From positions 12,936 through 76,935 of the forward strand of contig VAWY01000127.1 in NCBI GenBank assembly GCA_005888335.1: a DNA stretch of 64,000 nt, read 5' to 3'. The notes beneath the pieces are model-generated. The model saw only the letters and a list, made by a program, of their open reading frames with translations, made no database searches and was not told the DNA's origin. Both the position numbers and the translations under genes were made by a program. The stretch's first letter is position 1. The number at the start of each line of letters is the position of its first letter. This DNA is from Actinomycetota bacterium. Lineage in GTDB: Bacteria; Actinomycetota; Thermoleophilia; Solirubrobacterales; Solirubrobacteraceae. Below are positions 34,251 through 42,557 of this stretch, one piece after another.

Positions 34251-35058
34251 GGGCGCGCGAGCCCTGCGGCTCGTCACCGAGGCCGAGCCGCCCCCCGGCG
34301 ACGTTCTTCCGCCCGAGCTGCCCGCGCAGCCGCACTGGTGGGGGCGCCCGCTGGCCGAGACGCGCTGCCAGCTCGAGCTGGCGCGCCTGCTCGTCGACCC
34401 GGTCTGGGCCGGCCTGGGCGTGCGCCACGGCGACGGACGGCCGGTCGTGGTGATGCCGGGCTTCCTCGCCGGCGACCCGACGCTCGCCGTGCTCGCGAGC
34501 TGGCTGCGGCGGATCGGCTACCGGCCGTCCACCTGCGGCTTCGTGGGCAACGTCGACTGCTCGGACCGCGCGCTCGAGCGCGTCGAGCGGCGCGTCGCCG
34601 CCCTGCACGCCCGGCACGGGCGGCGCGTCGCGCTCGTCGGCCACAGCCGCGGCGGACACTTCGCCCGCGCGCTGGGCGTCCAGCGGCCGGAGCTGGTCTC
34701 GCACGCCATCTCGATGGGCGCGGACCTCAACGGCATGTTCGGTATCAGCGCGCCGACGCTGCTCGCGGTCGGCGCGGCGCGCCGCGCCCTGCGCGCCACC
34801 CGCCGCGCCCGCGCCGAGGCGTGCTTCAGCGCCGACTGCCACTGCGGCTACGGCCGCGCCTTCCGCGCCCCGTTTCCGCACGACCAGGTCCGGCTGACCA
34901 GCATCTACAGCAAGGGCGATGGCGTCGTGCGCTGGAAGGGCTGCGTCATCCCCGGCGCCGACTGCATCGAGGTCACCGGCAGCCACGTCGGCCTGATCTT
35001 CAACCGCAAGGCCTACCGGGCGCTCGCCGCCGCGCTGGCCCAGCCCGAGCTCCCATGA
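34240..35058 (+). CDS. Alpha/beta hydrolase, esterase/lipase-like (272 aa)
   Basis: The nucleophile elbow is GHSRGGHFAR (about residues 132-141), with a preceding strand VVVMPGFLAGD that gives the oxyanion region. Asp may be in SIYSKGDGVV and His in VTGSHVGLIF, both in the right order. Four Cys residues (CFSADCHCGYG) in the cap region could form a disulfide or bind metal. It overlaps phaC by 11 bases, so the two are translated together. A role in PHA turnover (intracellular depolymerase or oligomer hydrolase) fits the place but is inferred. Confidence 0.8.
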   Translation: MPAEGARALRLVTEAEPPPGDVLPPELPAQPHWWGRPLAETRCQLELARLLVDPVWAGLGVRHGDGRPVVVMPGFLAGDPTLAVLASWLRRIGYRPSTCGFVGNVDCSDRALERVERRVAALHARHGRRVALVGHSRGGHFARALGVQRPELVSHAISMGADLNGMFGISAPTLLAVGAARRALRATRRARAEACFSADCHCGYGRAFRAPFPHDQVRLTSIYSKGDGVVRWKGCVIPGADCIEVTGSHVGLIFNRKAYRALAAALAQPELP

Positions 35059-35068
35059 GAGGACAGCC

Positions 35069-36268
35069 ATGACCGTCACGATGCCCTACGCGCACCTCGG
35101 CGAGGCGCTCGCCACCGACTACTTCTTCGTGCGCGACCAGTTCAGCGACGAGCAGTGGGAGCGCTTCCTCGCCACCCGGCGCTTCGTCGACCAGGAGGTG
35201 CTGCCCGTCATCGGCGACTACTGGGAGCGCGCCGAGCTGCCCTGGCCGCTGATGCGGCGGCTCGCCGAGCTCGAAGTCGTCGGCGAGGACATCCAGGGCT
35301 ACGGCTGCCCGGGGATGAGCCCGCTGTCGTGCGGGCTGGTCAACATGGAGCTCCACCGCGGCGACGGCAGCCTCGGCACGTTCCTCGGCGTGCAGTCGGG
35401 CCTGGCGATGAAGGCGATCGCCATGCTCGGCTCCGAGGAGCAGAAGCAGCGCTGGCTGCCGGAGATGGCGCGGCTGGACAAGATCGGCGCGTTCGCCCTG
35501 ACCGAGCCCGAGCACGGCTCGGACTCGGTGGCGCTGGAGACGACCGCGCGCCGCGACGGCGACGCCTACGTGATCGACGGCGCCAAGCGCTGGATCGGCA
35601 ACGGCACGATCGCCGACGTCGTCGTGGTGTGGGCGCGCTCGGACGAGGACGGCCAGGTCAAGGGCTTCCTCGTCGAGACCGATACGCCCGAATACGACGC
35701 GCGCGTCATGGAGCACAAGGGGGCGGCGCGCGCCGTCTGGCAGGCCGACATCCGCCTCGACGGGGTGCGGGTGCCCGCTGAGAGCCGGCTGCCCGGTGCG
35801 AACACGTTCAAGGACGCGGGCCGCGTGCTGACGACCACGCGCGGGACGGTCGCCTGGGCGGCGCTCGGCCACGCCGTCGCCGCCTATGACACGGCGCTGA
35901 CGTACACCAAGCAGCGCCGGCAGTTCGGGCGGCCGCTGTGCAGCTTCCAGATCGTCCAGGATCGCCTGGTCAAGATGCTCGCCGAGGTCACCGCCATGCA
36001 GCTGTACTGCATGCAGATCGCCCGGCTCGCCGAGTGCGGCCGGCTGTCGGACACCATCGCGGGCCTGGCCAAGATGAACAACACCCGCAAGGCCCGCCAG
36101 GTGATCGCCGATGCGCGGGACCTGCTCGGCGGCAACGGGATCCTGCTCGACAACCACATCATCCGCCACCACACCGACATCGAGGTCCTTCACACCTACG
36201 AGGGCACGGAGACGATCCAGACGCTCGTCGTCGGACGAGACATCACCGGCATCGGCGCGTTCGCCTAA
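35069..36268 (+). CDS. Acyl-CoA dehydrogenase, glutaryl-CoA dehydrogenase-like (399 aa)
   Basis: FAD-dependent acyl-CoA dehydrogenase with ALTEPEHGSDSVALETTA (flavin loop), RWIGNGTIADVVVVWAR, QFGRPLCSFQIVQDRLVKM and the C-terminal catalytic-Glu block HTYEGTETIQTLVVGRDITGIGAF. The last block is the hallmark of the glutaryl-CoA dehydrogenase branch, which oxidises and decarboxylates glutaryl-CoA to crotonyl-CoA. Crotonyl-CoA can be hydrated to 3-hydroxybutyryl-CoA, a PHA monomer, which would suit the upstream synthase. Decarboxylating activity is not proven. Starts 10 bases after the hydrolase stop. Confidence 0.85.
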   Translation: MTVTMPYAHLGEALATDYFFVRDQFSDEQWERFLATRRFVDQEVLPVIGDYWERAELPWPLMRRLAELEVVGEDIQGYGCPGMSPLSCGLVNMELHRGDGSLGTFLGVQSGLAMKAIAMLGSEEQKQRWLPEMARLDKIGAFALTEPEHGSDSVALETTARRDGDAYVIDGAKRWIGNGTIADVVVVWARSDEDGQVKGFLVETDTPEYDARVMEHKGAARAVWQADIRLDGVRVPAESRLPGANTFKDAGRVLTTTRGTVAWAALGHAVAAYDTALTYTKQRRQFGRPLCSFQIVQDRLVKMLAEVTAMQLYCMQIARLAECGRLSDTIAGLAKMNNTRKARQVIADARDLLGGNGILLDNHIIRHHTDIEVLHTYEGTETIQTLVVGRDITGIGAFA

Positions 36269-36282
36269 GCCCGGATCTCAGG

Positions 36283-37323
36283 CTAAGGCACGAGCACGAG
36301 CTTCGTCGGCGGGTCGGCGAGCGCCTCGGGGGCGTCGTCGAAGCCGACGACCGCGCTCGTGACCGGGGCGGGGTCGAGCCGGCCGTCGGAGATGAGCGCC
36401 AGCACGTCGGGGATCAGGGCCCGCGCGTGGACGCGCCCGGCGTGCAGCGTGCACCCGCGCGTGTACATCTCCAGCAGCGGCAGCGGCGTCTGCGCCTCGA
36501 AGTAGATCGCCACGCTCGTGCACGTCCCGTTGGCGGCGGTCGAGCGGATCGCGGCGTGCAGGCCGGCGTGATCGCCCGACGCGTCGACGGTGACGGGGAA
36601 GCGGCCGAGCTTGGCCGGCCAGGCCGGCGCGCCGTCGTCGCCGACGGGGACCTCCAGCGGCTCGGCGCCCAGCGCGGCTGCACGCTCGAGGCGCGCCGGC
36701 TCGCTGTCGGCGTAGACGACGCGCCCCGCCCCCAGGGCGAGCGCGCACGCGGCCGCGTAGAGACCGACGCTGCGCGCCAATCCGCCCGCCACGAGCACCT
36801 CGGCGCCCGGAACGGCGGCGAGCGGCGCGGCGACCGCGCGAAAGCCGTCGGGGACGTTGTCGGCGACGCTGGCGACGGCCACCGGATCGACGCCGCCCGG
36901 CAGCCGGACGAGCATCGCGTCGGCGAACGGGACGCGCACGACGTCGGCGAGCGCACCGCCCCAGTCGCCCCCCAGCGGCTTCATGCCGTACGCCGAGCCG
37001 CGCGGCACCGTCGTGCAGCTGCCCGTGTGCCCCGCCGAGCACGCCGCGCACGCGCCGCAGGAGATCTGGAACGGCACCACGACCACGTCGCCGGGGGCGA
37101 CGGCGCGCACGGCGTCGCCGACCTCGACGACCTCGCCGACGCACTCGTGTCCGAGCGCGAAGGGCTCCACGACCGGCACGCGCCCGGACAGGAAGGCGCC
37201 GTCGAGGTCGCACATCGCGACGGCCAGGGGCCTCACCAGCGCCTCGCCGTCGCCGCCGAGCGCCGGGCGCGGCGCGTCGCGCCACTCGACCGACCGGGCG
37301 CCCGTGATCTCGAGCTGTCGCAC
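36283..37323 (-). CDS. Zinc-binding alcohol dehydrogenase-family protein (346 aa)
   Basis: GTG at 37323 (MRQLEITG) is the only sensible start near the first strand. Medium-chain dehydrogenase layout: catalytic-zinc region AVAMCDLDGAF and GHECVGEVVEVGD, structural-zinc Cys cluster CGACAACSAGHTGSC, and a nucleotide-binding part VLVAGGLARSVGLYAAA that lacks the standard GxGxxG. Substrate unknown. Divergent from the enoyl-CoA hydratase gene over 69 bases; converges on the acyl-CoA dehydrogenase. Confidence 0.85.
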   Translation of the reverse strand: MRQLEITGARSVEWRDAPRPALGGDGEALVRPLAVAMCDLDGAFLSGRVPVVEPFALGHECVGEVVEVGDAVRAVAPGDVVVVPFQISCGACAACSAGHTGSCTTVPRGSAYGMKPLGGDWGGALADVVRVPFADAMLVRLPGGVDPVAVASVADNVPDGFRAVAAPLAAVPGAEVLVAGGLARSVGLYAAACALALGAGRVVYADSEPARLERAAALGAEPLEVPVGDDGAPAWPAKLGRFPVTVDASGDHAGLHAAIRSTAANGTCTSVAIYFEAQTPLPLLEMYTRGCTLHAGRVHARALIPDVLALISDGRLDPAPVTSAVVGFDDAPEALADPPTKLVLVP

Positions 37324-37392
37324 GAGCTCAGTATCGACCCGCGGCGCGTCATGCGCCACGCTTGTGCGCCCGCGACGGAAAGGGAGCAGCCC

Positions 37393-38196
37393 GTGACCGA
37401 CGTCCTGCTGAGCGACACGCCGCGTCCGCACGTGCGGGTCCTCACGCTCAACCGCCCCGACAACCTCAACGCGATGACGGCCGAGCTGTGCGGGGCGCTG
37501 CACCGCGAGCTCGAGGCGGTCGCCGGCGATCGCTCGTGTCGCGCGGTCGTCCTCACCGGCGCCGGGCGCGCCTTCTGCGTCGGCCTCGACCTGCGCGGCT
37601 ACGGCGCGGCGCCCGGGAACGACGGCACCGACCCGTCGCGCGACCGGCTGACCAACCAGGAGCACATGTCGCGGCTGATCCTGCGGCTGCGCGCGACGCC
37701 GCAGCCGGTCATCGCGGCGGTCAACGGGGCGTCCGCCGGGTTCGGCCTGGCGCTGGCGCTGGGCAGCGACATCCGCTACGCGGCGCGGTCCGCCGTCTTC
37801 CGTGCCGCGTTCCTCAACATCGGCGTGTCGAACTGCGACATGGCGACCAGCTGGCTGCTGCCAAGGCTCGTGGGCGCGTCCCGCGCATTCGAGCTGCTGC
37901 TCACCGCGCGGCGCGTGAACGCCGACGAGGCCGAGCGCATCGGGCTCGTCGCCGAGACCGTCGACGACGACGCGCTGCTCGACCGCGCGCTGCAGGGCGC
38001 CGAGGACATCGCCGCGTGGGCGCCGTGGGGCGTGCGGCTGACCAAGCAGGGCATGTGGTCGGCGCTCGAGATGCCGGCCGAGCAGACGGCCGTCGAGTAC
38101 GAGGATCGCCAGCAGATCATGGCGACGTTCGGCCAGGCGCCGCCCGAGGCCGTCGCGGCGTTCCTCGAGAAGCGGCCGGCGCGCTTCGCCGACTAG
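37393..38196 (+). CDS. Enoyl-CoA hydratase/isomerase-family protein (267 aa)
   Basis: GTG at 37393. Crotonase fold: VLTLNRPDNLNAM at the start, the oxyanion-hole strand GAGRAFCVGLDLRGYG, and AAVNGASAGFGLALALGSDIRYAA. The second conserved segment reads LNIGVSNCDMATSWLLPRLVG. The two Glu residues needed for hydration are not both obvious (SAGFG and VSNCD positions), so it may be an isomerase or dehydratase variant. Likely part of fatty or aromatic acid degradation. Ends 4 bases inside the permease gene on the other strand. Confidence 0.85.
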   Translation: MTDVLLSDTPRPHVRVLTLNRPDNLNAMTAELCGALHRELEAVAGDRSCRAVVLTGAGRAFCVGLDLRGYGAAPGNDGTDPSRDRLTNQEHMSRLILRLRATPQPVIAAVNGASAGFGLALALGSDIRYAARSAVFRAAFLNIGVSNCDMATSWLLPRLVGASRAFELLLTARRVNADEAERIGLVAETVDDDALLDRALQGAEDIAAWAPWGVRLTKQGMWSALEMPAEQTAVEYEDRQQIMATFGQAPPEAVAAFLEKRPARFAD

Positions 38197-39413
38197 TGTC
38201 CGGCAGCCCCTTGGAACTCGTGGCGGCAGTGCTCGGAGCAGAAGTAGTACGTGCGCCCGTCGCGCTCCGCGCTCGGCGCCTTGGCGCGATCGACGCTCAT
38301 GCCGCAGACCGGGTCGATCGCCCCCCGGCGCACCGTGAGCCAGAACAGCGCCCCGAAGAGCACCGCCGACACGGCGTTGAGGACGAGCTTGTAGTCGAGC
38401 TTGATCGAGCCGAAGACGTCGCTGCGGGTCGGGCGCGTCGCGGGAACGGCGCCGAGCCCGCTGAACAGCAGGTCGATGACGAGTGCGGCGATGACCATCG
38501 TCACGAACATGAGCGCGATGATGCGCCACGCGAACGACCAGCCGTAGTACTTGCGGTACGCGACGACGATCGGCAGCACGATGAGGTCGGCGAAGATGAA
38601 CGCCATCACGCCCGCGAAGCTGATGCCGCCCGACCACAGCACGGCGGCCAGCGGCACGTTGCCGATCGAGCACACGAAGCTCAGGACGGCGATGACCGGC
38701 CCGATGAAGGCGCCCCAGATCGCCTGCACCGCCGACGGCGCGTCCTCGAGGAACAGCGTGTTGAAGACGTCGTCGCCCAGGAGCGCGATGAAGCCGGCGA
38801 GCAGGAAGCCGATCGCGATCTCGCGGTAGAGCATCTGCCAGTCGCCGCGGAAGTTGTGGGCCACGTCCGACCACGCGCTCGCGCTCGTCAGGCGCTCGCG
38901 CCAGGTCAGGTCCTCCTCGCCGGCCGCGTGGTGCTGGTGACCGGCGTCGGCGGTCCGCGCGTGCTCGCGTGCGCGCCGCTCGAGCTCCGGGGAGACGAAC
39001 AGCCGCAGCAACGCCGCCATCAGGGCGATCATCACGAGGCCGCCGAGGTACTCGGCGAGCGTGAACTGCCAGCCGAGCAGCACCCACAGCACGAGCCCGA
39101 GCTCCCAGACGAGGTTCGTCGACGCGAACTGGAAGGCGAGCGCCGAGGCGGCCGACGCGCCCTTCTGGAACAGGCTCTTGGCGATGGCGATCGCGGCGTA
39201 GGAGCACGACGACGACGCGGCGCCGAGGGCGGTCGCGCGAACGACCGGCCCCGGCCCGGCACCCGCCAGCGCCGCCTCGATCCGCCGCCGCGGCACCCAC
39301 GCCTGCACGATCGCGGAGATGAAGAAGCCCAGCACGAGCGCCCACCAGACCTCCCAGGCCATGAGGAACGCGTTCCCCAGCCCGTCGCCGATCTTGGCGA
39401 GGACGTCGCTCAT
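38193..39413 (-). CDS. YraQ/DUF318-type permease with C-terminal YHS domain (406 aa)
   Basis: Eight or more membrane segments; conserved permease motifs include GAASSSCSYAAIAIAKSLF (about 64-82) and SIGNVPLAAVLWSGG (about 246-260). A His-rich loop (HARTADAGHQHHAAG) lies between the two halves. The C-terminus is a YHS metal-binding domain: DPVCGMSVDRAKAPSAE then YYFCSEHC, with Cys/His ligands. This set is typical of heavy-metal (often copper) handling. The ATG at 39413 lacks its own ribosome binding site; it sits one base after the stop of a 19-codon leader and may rely on translational coupling. A CsoR-like operator is upstream. Confidence 0.85.
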   Translation of the reverse strand: MSDVLAKIGDGLGNAFLMAWEVWWALVLGFFISAIVQAWVPRRRIEAALAGAGPGPVVRATALGAASSSCSYAAIAIAKSLFQKGASAASALAFQFASTNLVWELGLVLWVLLGWQFTLAEYLGGLVMIALMAALLRLFVSPELERRAREHARTADAGHQHHAAGEEDLTWRERLTSASAWSDVAHNFRGDWQMLYREIAIGFLLAGFIALLGDDVFNTLFLEDAPSAVQAIWGAFIGPVIAVLSFVCSIGNVPLAAVLWSGGISFAGVMAFIFADLIVLPIVVAYRKYYGWSFAWRIIALMFVTMVIAALVIDLLFSGLGAVPATRPTRSDVFGSIKLDYKLVLNAVSAVLFGALFWLTVRRGAIDPVCGMSVDRAKAPSAERDGRTYYFCSEHCRHEFQGAAGH

Positions 39414-39414
39414 G

Positions 39415-39474
39415 TCAGCCGCGGCCCATCAGCCTGGTCGCCGTGTAGCCGCGCGTCGGAGTCGGAGGAGCCAT
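39415..39474 (-). CDS. 19-residue leader, possible csoR remnant
   Basis: ATG at 39474, stop at 39415-39417, then one base and the ATG of the permease (TGA-C-ATG). The peptide is MAPPTPTRGYTATRLMGRG. The part TRGYTATR resembles the N-terminus of CsoR/RcnR-family metal sensors (which continue with a helical DAYLKRLRRIEGQ-like part), after which the reading frame ends. It may be a leftover of a deleted csoR gene now used as a coupling leader, or a chance likeness. The resemblance rests on eight residues. Confidence 0.4.
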   Translation of the reverse strand: MAPPTPTRGYTATRLMGRG

Positions 39475-39482
39475 GCCCGTCA

Positions 39483-39506
39483 GGGTACAATACCCCCGCA
39501 GGGTAT
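39483..39506. promoter_or_regulatory. CsoR-like copper operator
   Basis: TACCCC-CGC-AGGGTA (within ATACCC-N5-GGGTAT, 39490-39506) matches the known CsoR-type pattern TACCCC-N3-GGGGTA. An overlapping second palindrome GGGTA-CAA-TACCC (39483-39495) lies on the side of the permease. It stands 9 bases upstream of the leader ATG and would cover the promoter of the leftward unit. Confidence 0.65.
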
Positions 39507-39563
39507 ACAGCGTCCGATCCCGCGCCGCGCGTTCGCGCGCCGGCGGTTAGACTCGCCGCCACG

Positions 39564-39660
39564 AGCGATGGCGCGTGGAAGCCGGTGAGAGTCCGGCGCG
39601 GTCGCGCCACTGTGACCGGGTCTCCAGCGGATCCGGGAGCCAGGACTTCGGGCCGTCGCT
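39564..39660 (+). promoter_or_regulatory. Cobalamin riboswitch 1 (before cbtB)
   Basis: The conserved core is present: GGTGAGAGTCC, GCCACTGTGACC (B12-box region) and GAGCCAGGAC. P1 can form between AGCGATGGC (39564-39572) and GCCGTCGCT (39652-39660), one pair being G-U. After the aptamer a hairpin GGGGA-CGCGTCA-TCCCC (39674-39690) directly abuts the ribosome binding site AGGAGG (39691-39696), which points to translational control through ribosome-site masking. A possible -10 (TAGACT) is at 39548. It controls cbtB and the cob genes behind it. Confidence 0.93.
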
Positions 39661-39702
39661 GACAACCGTCGTCGGGGACGCGTCATCCCCAGGAGGTTCG
39701 CC

Positions 39703-39924
39703 ATGTCGGACGTGATCGCCTCGAGCCCGTCGCTGCCCGGGGCCGTTCATCCGCCCGCCATCCTGCTGCGTGAGCTGTGGCCGTGGGCGCTGTTCGTCCT
39801 CGCGCTGCTCACGCTCGTCTACACGGTCGGCATCGAGCAGGGCGCATCGTCGCTCACGTCGGGCAACGTGCTCCACGAGTGGATGCACGACGGCCGGCAC
39901 CTGCTGGGCTTCCCCTGCCACTAG
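39703..39924 (+). CDS. cbtB: CbtB, small cobalt-transport subunit (73 aa)
   Basis: One membrane helix (LWPWALFVLALLTLVYTVGI) and the C-terminal His-rich signature HEWMHDGRHLLGFPCH. CbtB is known as a small partner of CbtA in B12-regulated cobalt uptake. It follows the riboswitch and an AGGAGG site at a 6-base distance, the first gene of the plus-strand cobalamin transcript. The His residues and terminal Cys-His are likely cobalt ligands. Confidence 0.93.
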   Translation: MSDVIASSPSLPGAVHPPAILLRELWPWALFVLALLTLVYTVGIEQGASSLTSGNVLHEWMHDGRHLLGFPCH

Positions 39925-39933
39925 CCGGCGGCC

Positions 39934-40713
39934 ATGCTGCGCAACCTGCTGCTCTGCGGCCTGGTCGCCGGGTTGTGCGCCGGTCTGCTCGCCACCGGCT
40001 TCGCCTCGGTGGCCGGCGAGCCGGCGATCGACCGCGCGATCGCCTACGAGGACGCGCACGCCCGGGCGACGGGCGGCGCCCATGACCACGCGGCGGCGGT
40101 TCCCGCGCCGGTCTCGCGCGCGCTGCAGAAGAGCGCCGGCCTCCTGACCGCCCTGGTGGTCGACGGCGTGGCGCTGGGCGGGATCTTCGCGCTCGTCTTC
40201 GCGTTCGCCTACGGGCGCGTCGGGCGAGCGAGCCCGCGGACGACCGCGCACTGGCTGGCCGGCGCCGCGTTCGTGGTCGTCTTCCTGGTCCCGTTCGTCA
40301 AGTACCCGGCGACCCCGCCCGCGGTGGGCGATCCCGCGACCATCGGGCGGCGGACGACGCTCTACGCGACGATGTTCGCGATCTCGATCCTCGCCGCGAT
40401 GGCCGCCGCGCGGCTGCGCCCCGCGCTGCGCCGGCGCCTCGACGGCCATACCGCGACGGGCCTCGCCGTCCTCGCCTACCTGGCGATCGTCGTCGCCGGC
40501 GGCCTGGCGCTACCCGGCGTCAACGAGGTCCCGGCGGACTTCCCGGCGACGACGCTGTGGCGCTTCCGCGAGGCGTCGGTCGGGCTCCAGGCGACGCTGT
40601 GGGCCACGATCGGCGTGCTCTTCGCGTCCAGCGCGCAGCGGGTGATGACGGGGCGGCCGGTCCTGCCTCGCCGGCCGCGCGCCGCCGCGGCCGCGCGGGC
40701 GGCGGCGGACTGA
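39934..40713 (+). CDS. cbtA: CbtA, cobalt-transporter membrane protein (259 aa)
   Basis: Five or so membrane helices (LLLCGLVAGLCAGLLATGF at the start, GVALGGIFALVFAFAYG, WLAGAAFVVVFLVPF, further two to the end). A His-rich loop is at AHDHAA. Conserved part PFVKYPATPPAVGDPATIGRRT is the CbtA hallmark. ATG lies 10 bases after the cbtB stop. Both subunits form the B12-controlled cobalt importer that supplies CobN. Confidence 0.93.
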   Translation: MLRNLLLCGLVAGLCAGLLATGFASVAGEPAIDRAIAYEDAHARATGGAHDHAAAVPAPVSRALQKSAGLLTALVVDGVALGGIFALVFAFAYGRVGRASPRTTAHWLAGAAFVVVFLVPFVKYPATPPAVGDPATIGRRTTLYATMFAISILAAMAAARLRPALRRRLDGHTATGLAVLAYLAIVVAGGLALPGVNEVPADFPATTLWRFREASVGLQATLWATIGVLFASSAQRVMTGRPVLPRRPRAAAAARAAAD

Positions 40714-40722
40714 GGCGGGCGG

Positions 40723-41934
40723 ATGGCGAGGGCGGTGTGCACACCCCGGCGGCGGACGCCGATCGACCGCTGCCCGGGCGCGCTCGAGCTGCACGATGCG
40801 CAGGACGGCGCGCTCGCGCGGATCCGCACGCCTGGCGGGCGGGTCTCGGCTGACGGCGTGCGCGCCCTCGCCCGCGCGGTCGAGCTCGGCAACGGGCTCG
40901 CCGACGTGACCTCGCGCGCCAACGTCCAGGTGCGCGGGCTCGCGCGCGAGGACGCCGGGCGTCTGGCCGCGCTGCTCTCGGCCGCCGGGATGCTTCCCTC
41001 GGCGGCGCACGACCGCGCCCGCAACGTCCTGGCCAGCCCGGTCGCCGGGCGGCACCCCGAGGCGCTCGCGGCGACCGACGCGGTCGTTGCCGACCTCGAC
41101 CGGCGCCTGTGCGCCGAGCCTGCGCTCGCCGCGCTGCCCGGGCGGTTCCTCTTCGCGGTCGACGACGGCAGCGCGCTCGCGCTCGACCACCGGGCCGACG
41201 TGGCGCTCGTCGCCGGCGAGCGCGACTTCGCGCTGTGGCTCGCGGGGCGCCGGGTGGCGCAGCGGCTTGCTGCGCCGGAGGCAGCGGCGACCGCGATCGC
41301 CGCCGCGCTCGGCTTCCTGGCCGAGCGCGACGCGCAGGGCTGCGGCGCCTGGCGGGTGGCCGAGCTCCCCGGCGGCGCGGCCGCGGTGGCGGGCCGCCTG
41401 GGCCTCGACCTCGGCCCCCCGGCGCCGGCGCCGCTCGCGCCCCGGCTCGCCCCGGGCGCGCTGCGCCAGCGCGACGGGCGGATCGCCGTCACCGCGCTCG
41501 TGCCGCTCGGCCGGCTGGACGGCGCGACCCTGGCGGGGCTCGCCGAGGTGGCGGGCGAGGTCCGCATCTCCACTGCGCGCACGGTGACGGTGCCCGACGT
41601 CGGCGCCGGGCGGGCGGCGGGCGTGCAGGCCGCCCTGCGCGAGCTGGGCCTGTCGCTCTCGCCGCGCTCGGGCTGGGCCGGCCTGACGGCCTGCGCGGGC
41701 CTCGGCGCCTGCCCGCGGGCGCGGCTCGACGTGCGCGCCGCCGCCGCCCGGCGCGCGGCGGTCCGCGATCCGCGCGCTGGGGCCGAGCACTGGGCGGCCT
41801 GCGAGCGGCGCTGCGGCGAGCGCGCGGCGCAGCCGGTGTCGGTGGCCGCGCTGCGCGAGGGCGTCGCGGTCCGCCGCGGTGAGGAGGAGCACGTGGTGGC
41901 GAGCGCGGAGGCCGCGCTGGAGGTCCTCGCGTGA
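40723..41934 (+). CDS. cobG: Precorrin-3B synthase CobG (403 aa)
   Basis: A monomeric nitrite/sulfite-reductase-fold enzyme that uses O2, siroheme-type chemistry and a [4Fe-4S] cluster to hydroxylate precorrin-3A and form its lactone. Seen: the N-terminal [18 protein letters not shown] and the C-terminal Cys ligands [16 protein letters not shown] and ACERRC. Length matches CobG. Presence means the aerobic ring-contraction route. Its stop overlaps the cobH start (GTGA). Confidence 0.9.
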   Translation: MARAVCTPRRRTPIDRCPGALELHDAQDGALARIRTPGGRVSADGVRALARAVELGNGLADVTSRANVQVRGLAREDAGRLAALLSAAGMLPSAAHDRARNVLASPVAGRHPEALAATDAVVADLDRRLCAEPALAALPGRFLFAVDDGSALALDHRADVALVAGERDFALWLAGRRVAQRLAAPEAAATAIAAALGFLAERDAQGCGAWRVAELPGGAAAVAGRLGLDLGPPAPAPLAPRLAPGALRQRDGRIAVTALVPLGRLDGATLAGLAEVAGEVRISTARTVTVPDVGAGRAAGVQAALRELGLSLSPRSGWAGLTACAGLGACPRARLDVRAAAARRAAVRDPRAGAEHWAACERRCGERAAQPVSVAALREGVAVRRGEEEHVVASAEAALEVLA

Positions 41935-42557
41935 TCGCCTACGTCCGCGACGGCGCCGAGATCTACCGGCGGTCGTTCGCGATCATCCGCGCGGAGGCCG
42001 ACCTGGCCGGCTTCGACCCGGTGCTCGAGCGCGCCGTCGTGCGGATGATCCACGCGTGCGGGATGGTCGACCTCGCCGGCGACGTCGACGCCTCGCCCGG
42101 CTTCGCCGGCGCCGCGACGGCGGCGCTCCAGGCCGGCGCGCCGGTCCTGTGCGACACGCGGATGGTCGCTTCCGGGGTGACGCGCTCGCGGCTGCCCGCC
42201 GGCAACGACGTCGTCTGCACGCTCGGCGACCCGCGCGTGCCCGCGCTCGCGGCCGAGCTGGACACGACGCGCACCGCCGCGGCGCTGGAGCTCTGGCGCG
42301 AGCGGCTGGCGGGCTCGCTCGTCGTCGTCGGCAACGCGCCGACGGCGCTCTTCCGCGCGCTCGAGCTGGTCGCCGAGGGCGCCCCGCCGCCGGCCGCGAT
42401 CATCGGGGTCCCGGTCGGCTTTGTCGGCGCGGCGGAGTCCAAGGACGCGCTCGCCGCGAACGGCGCCGGCCTCGAGTACCTCGTCGTCCACGGCCGCCGC
42501 GGCGGGAGCGCGATCGCGGCGGCCGCGGTCAACGCGCTGGCGAGCGAGGCGGAATGA
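41931..42557 (+). CDS. cobH: Precorrin-8X methylmutase CobH/CbiC (208 aa)
   Basis: Moves the methyl group from C-11 to C-12 to give hydrogenobyrinic acid. GTG start overlapping cobG. Family marks: [13 protein letters not shown] with the active-site His (MIHACGM), [21 protein letters not shown], and [15 protein letters not shown], ending in [14 protein letters not shown]. Length as expected. Stop overlaps the ATG of cobIJ. Confidence 0.93.
   Translation: MIAYVRDGAEIYRRSFAIIRAEADLAGFDPVLERAVVRMIHACGMVDLAGDVDASPGFAGAATAALQAGAPVLCDTRMVASGVTRSRLPAGNDVVCTLGDPRVPALAAELDTTRTAAALELWRERLAGSLVVVGNAPTALFRALELVAEGAPPPAAIIGVPVGFVGAAESKDALAANGAGLEYLVVHGRRGGSAIAAAAVNALASEAE

Noticed and set aside
37324..37392. 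Shared operator in the alcohol dehydrogenase/enoyl-CoA hydratase divergent gap
   Set aside because: No inverted or direct repeat above chance level was visible in the 69 bases.
36283..39345. A 1020-residue minus-strand frame that seems to join the alcohol dehydrogenase to the permease region
   Set aside because: Only the last 346 residues (from GTG 37323) show a family; the earlier part is antisense to the enoyl-CoA hydratase gene and out of frame with the permease. Not a fusion.
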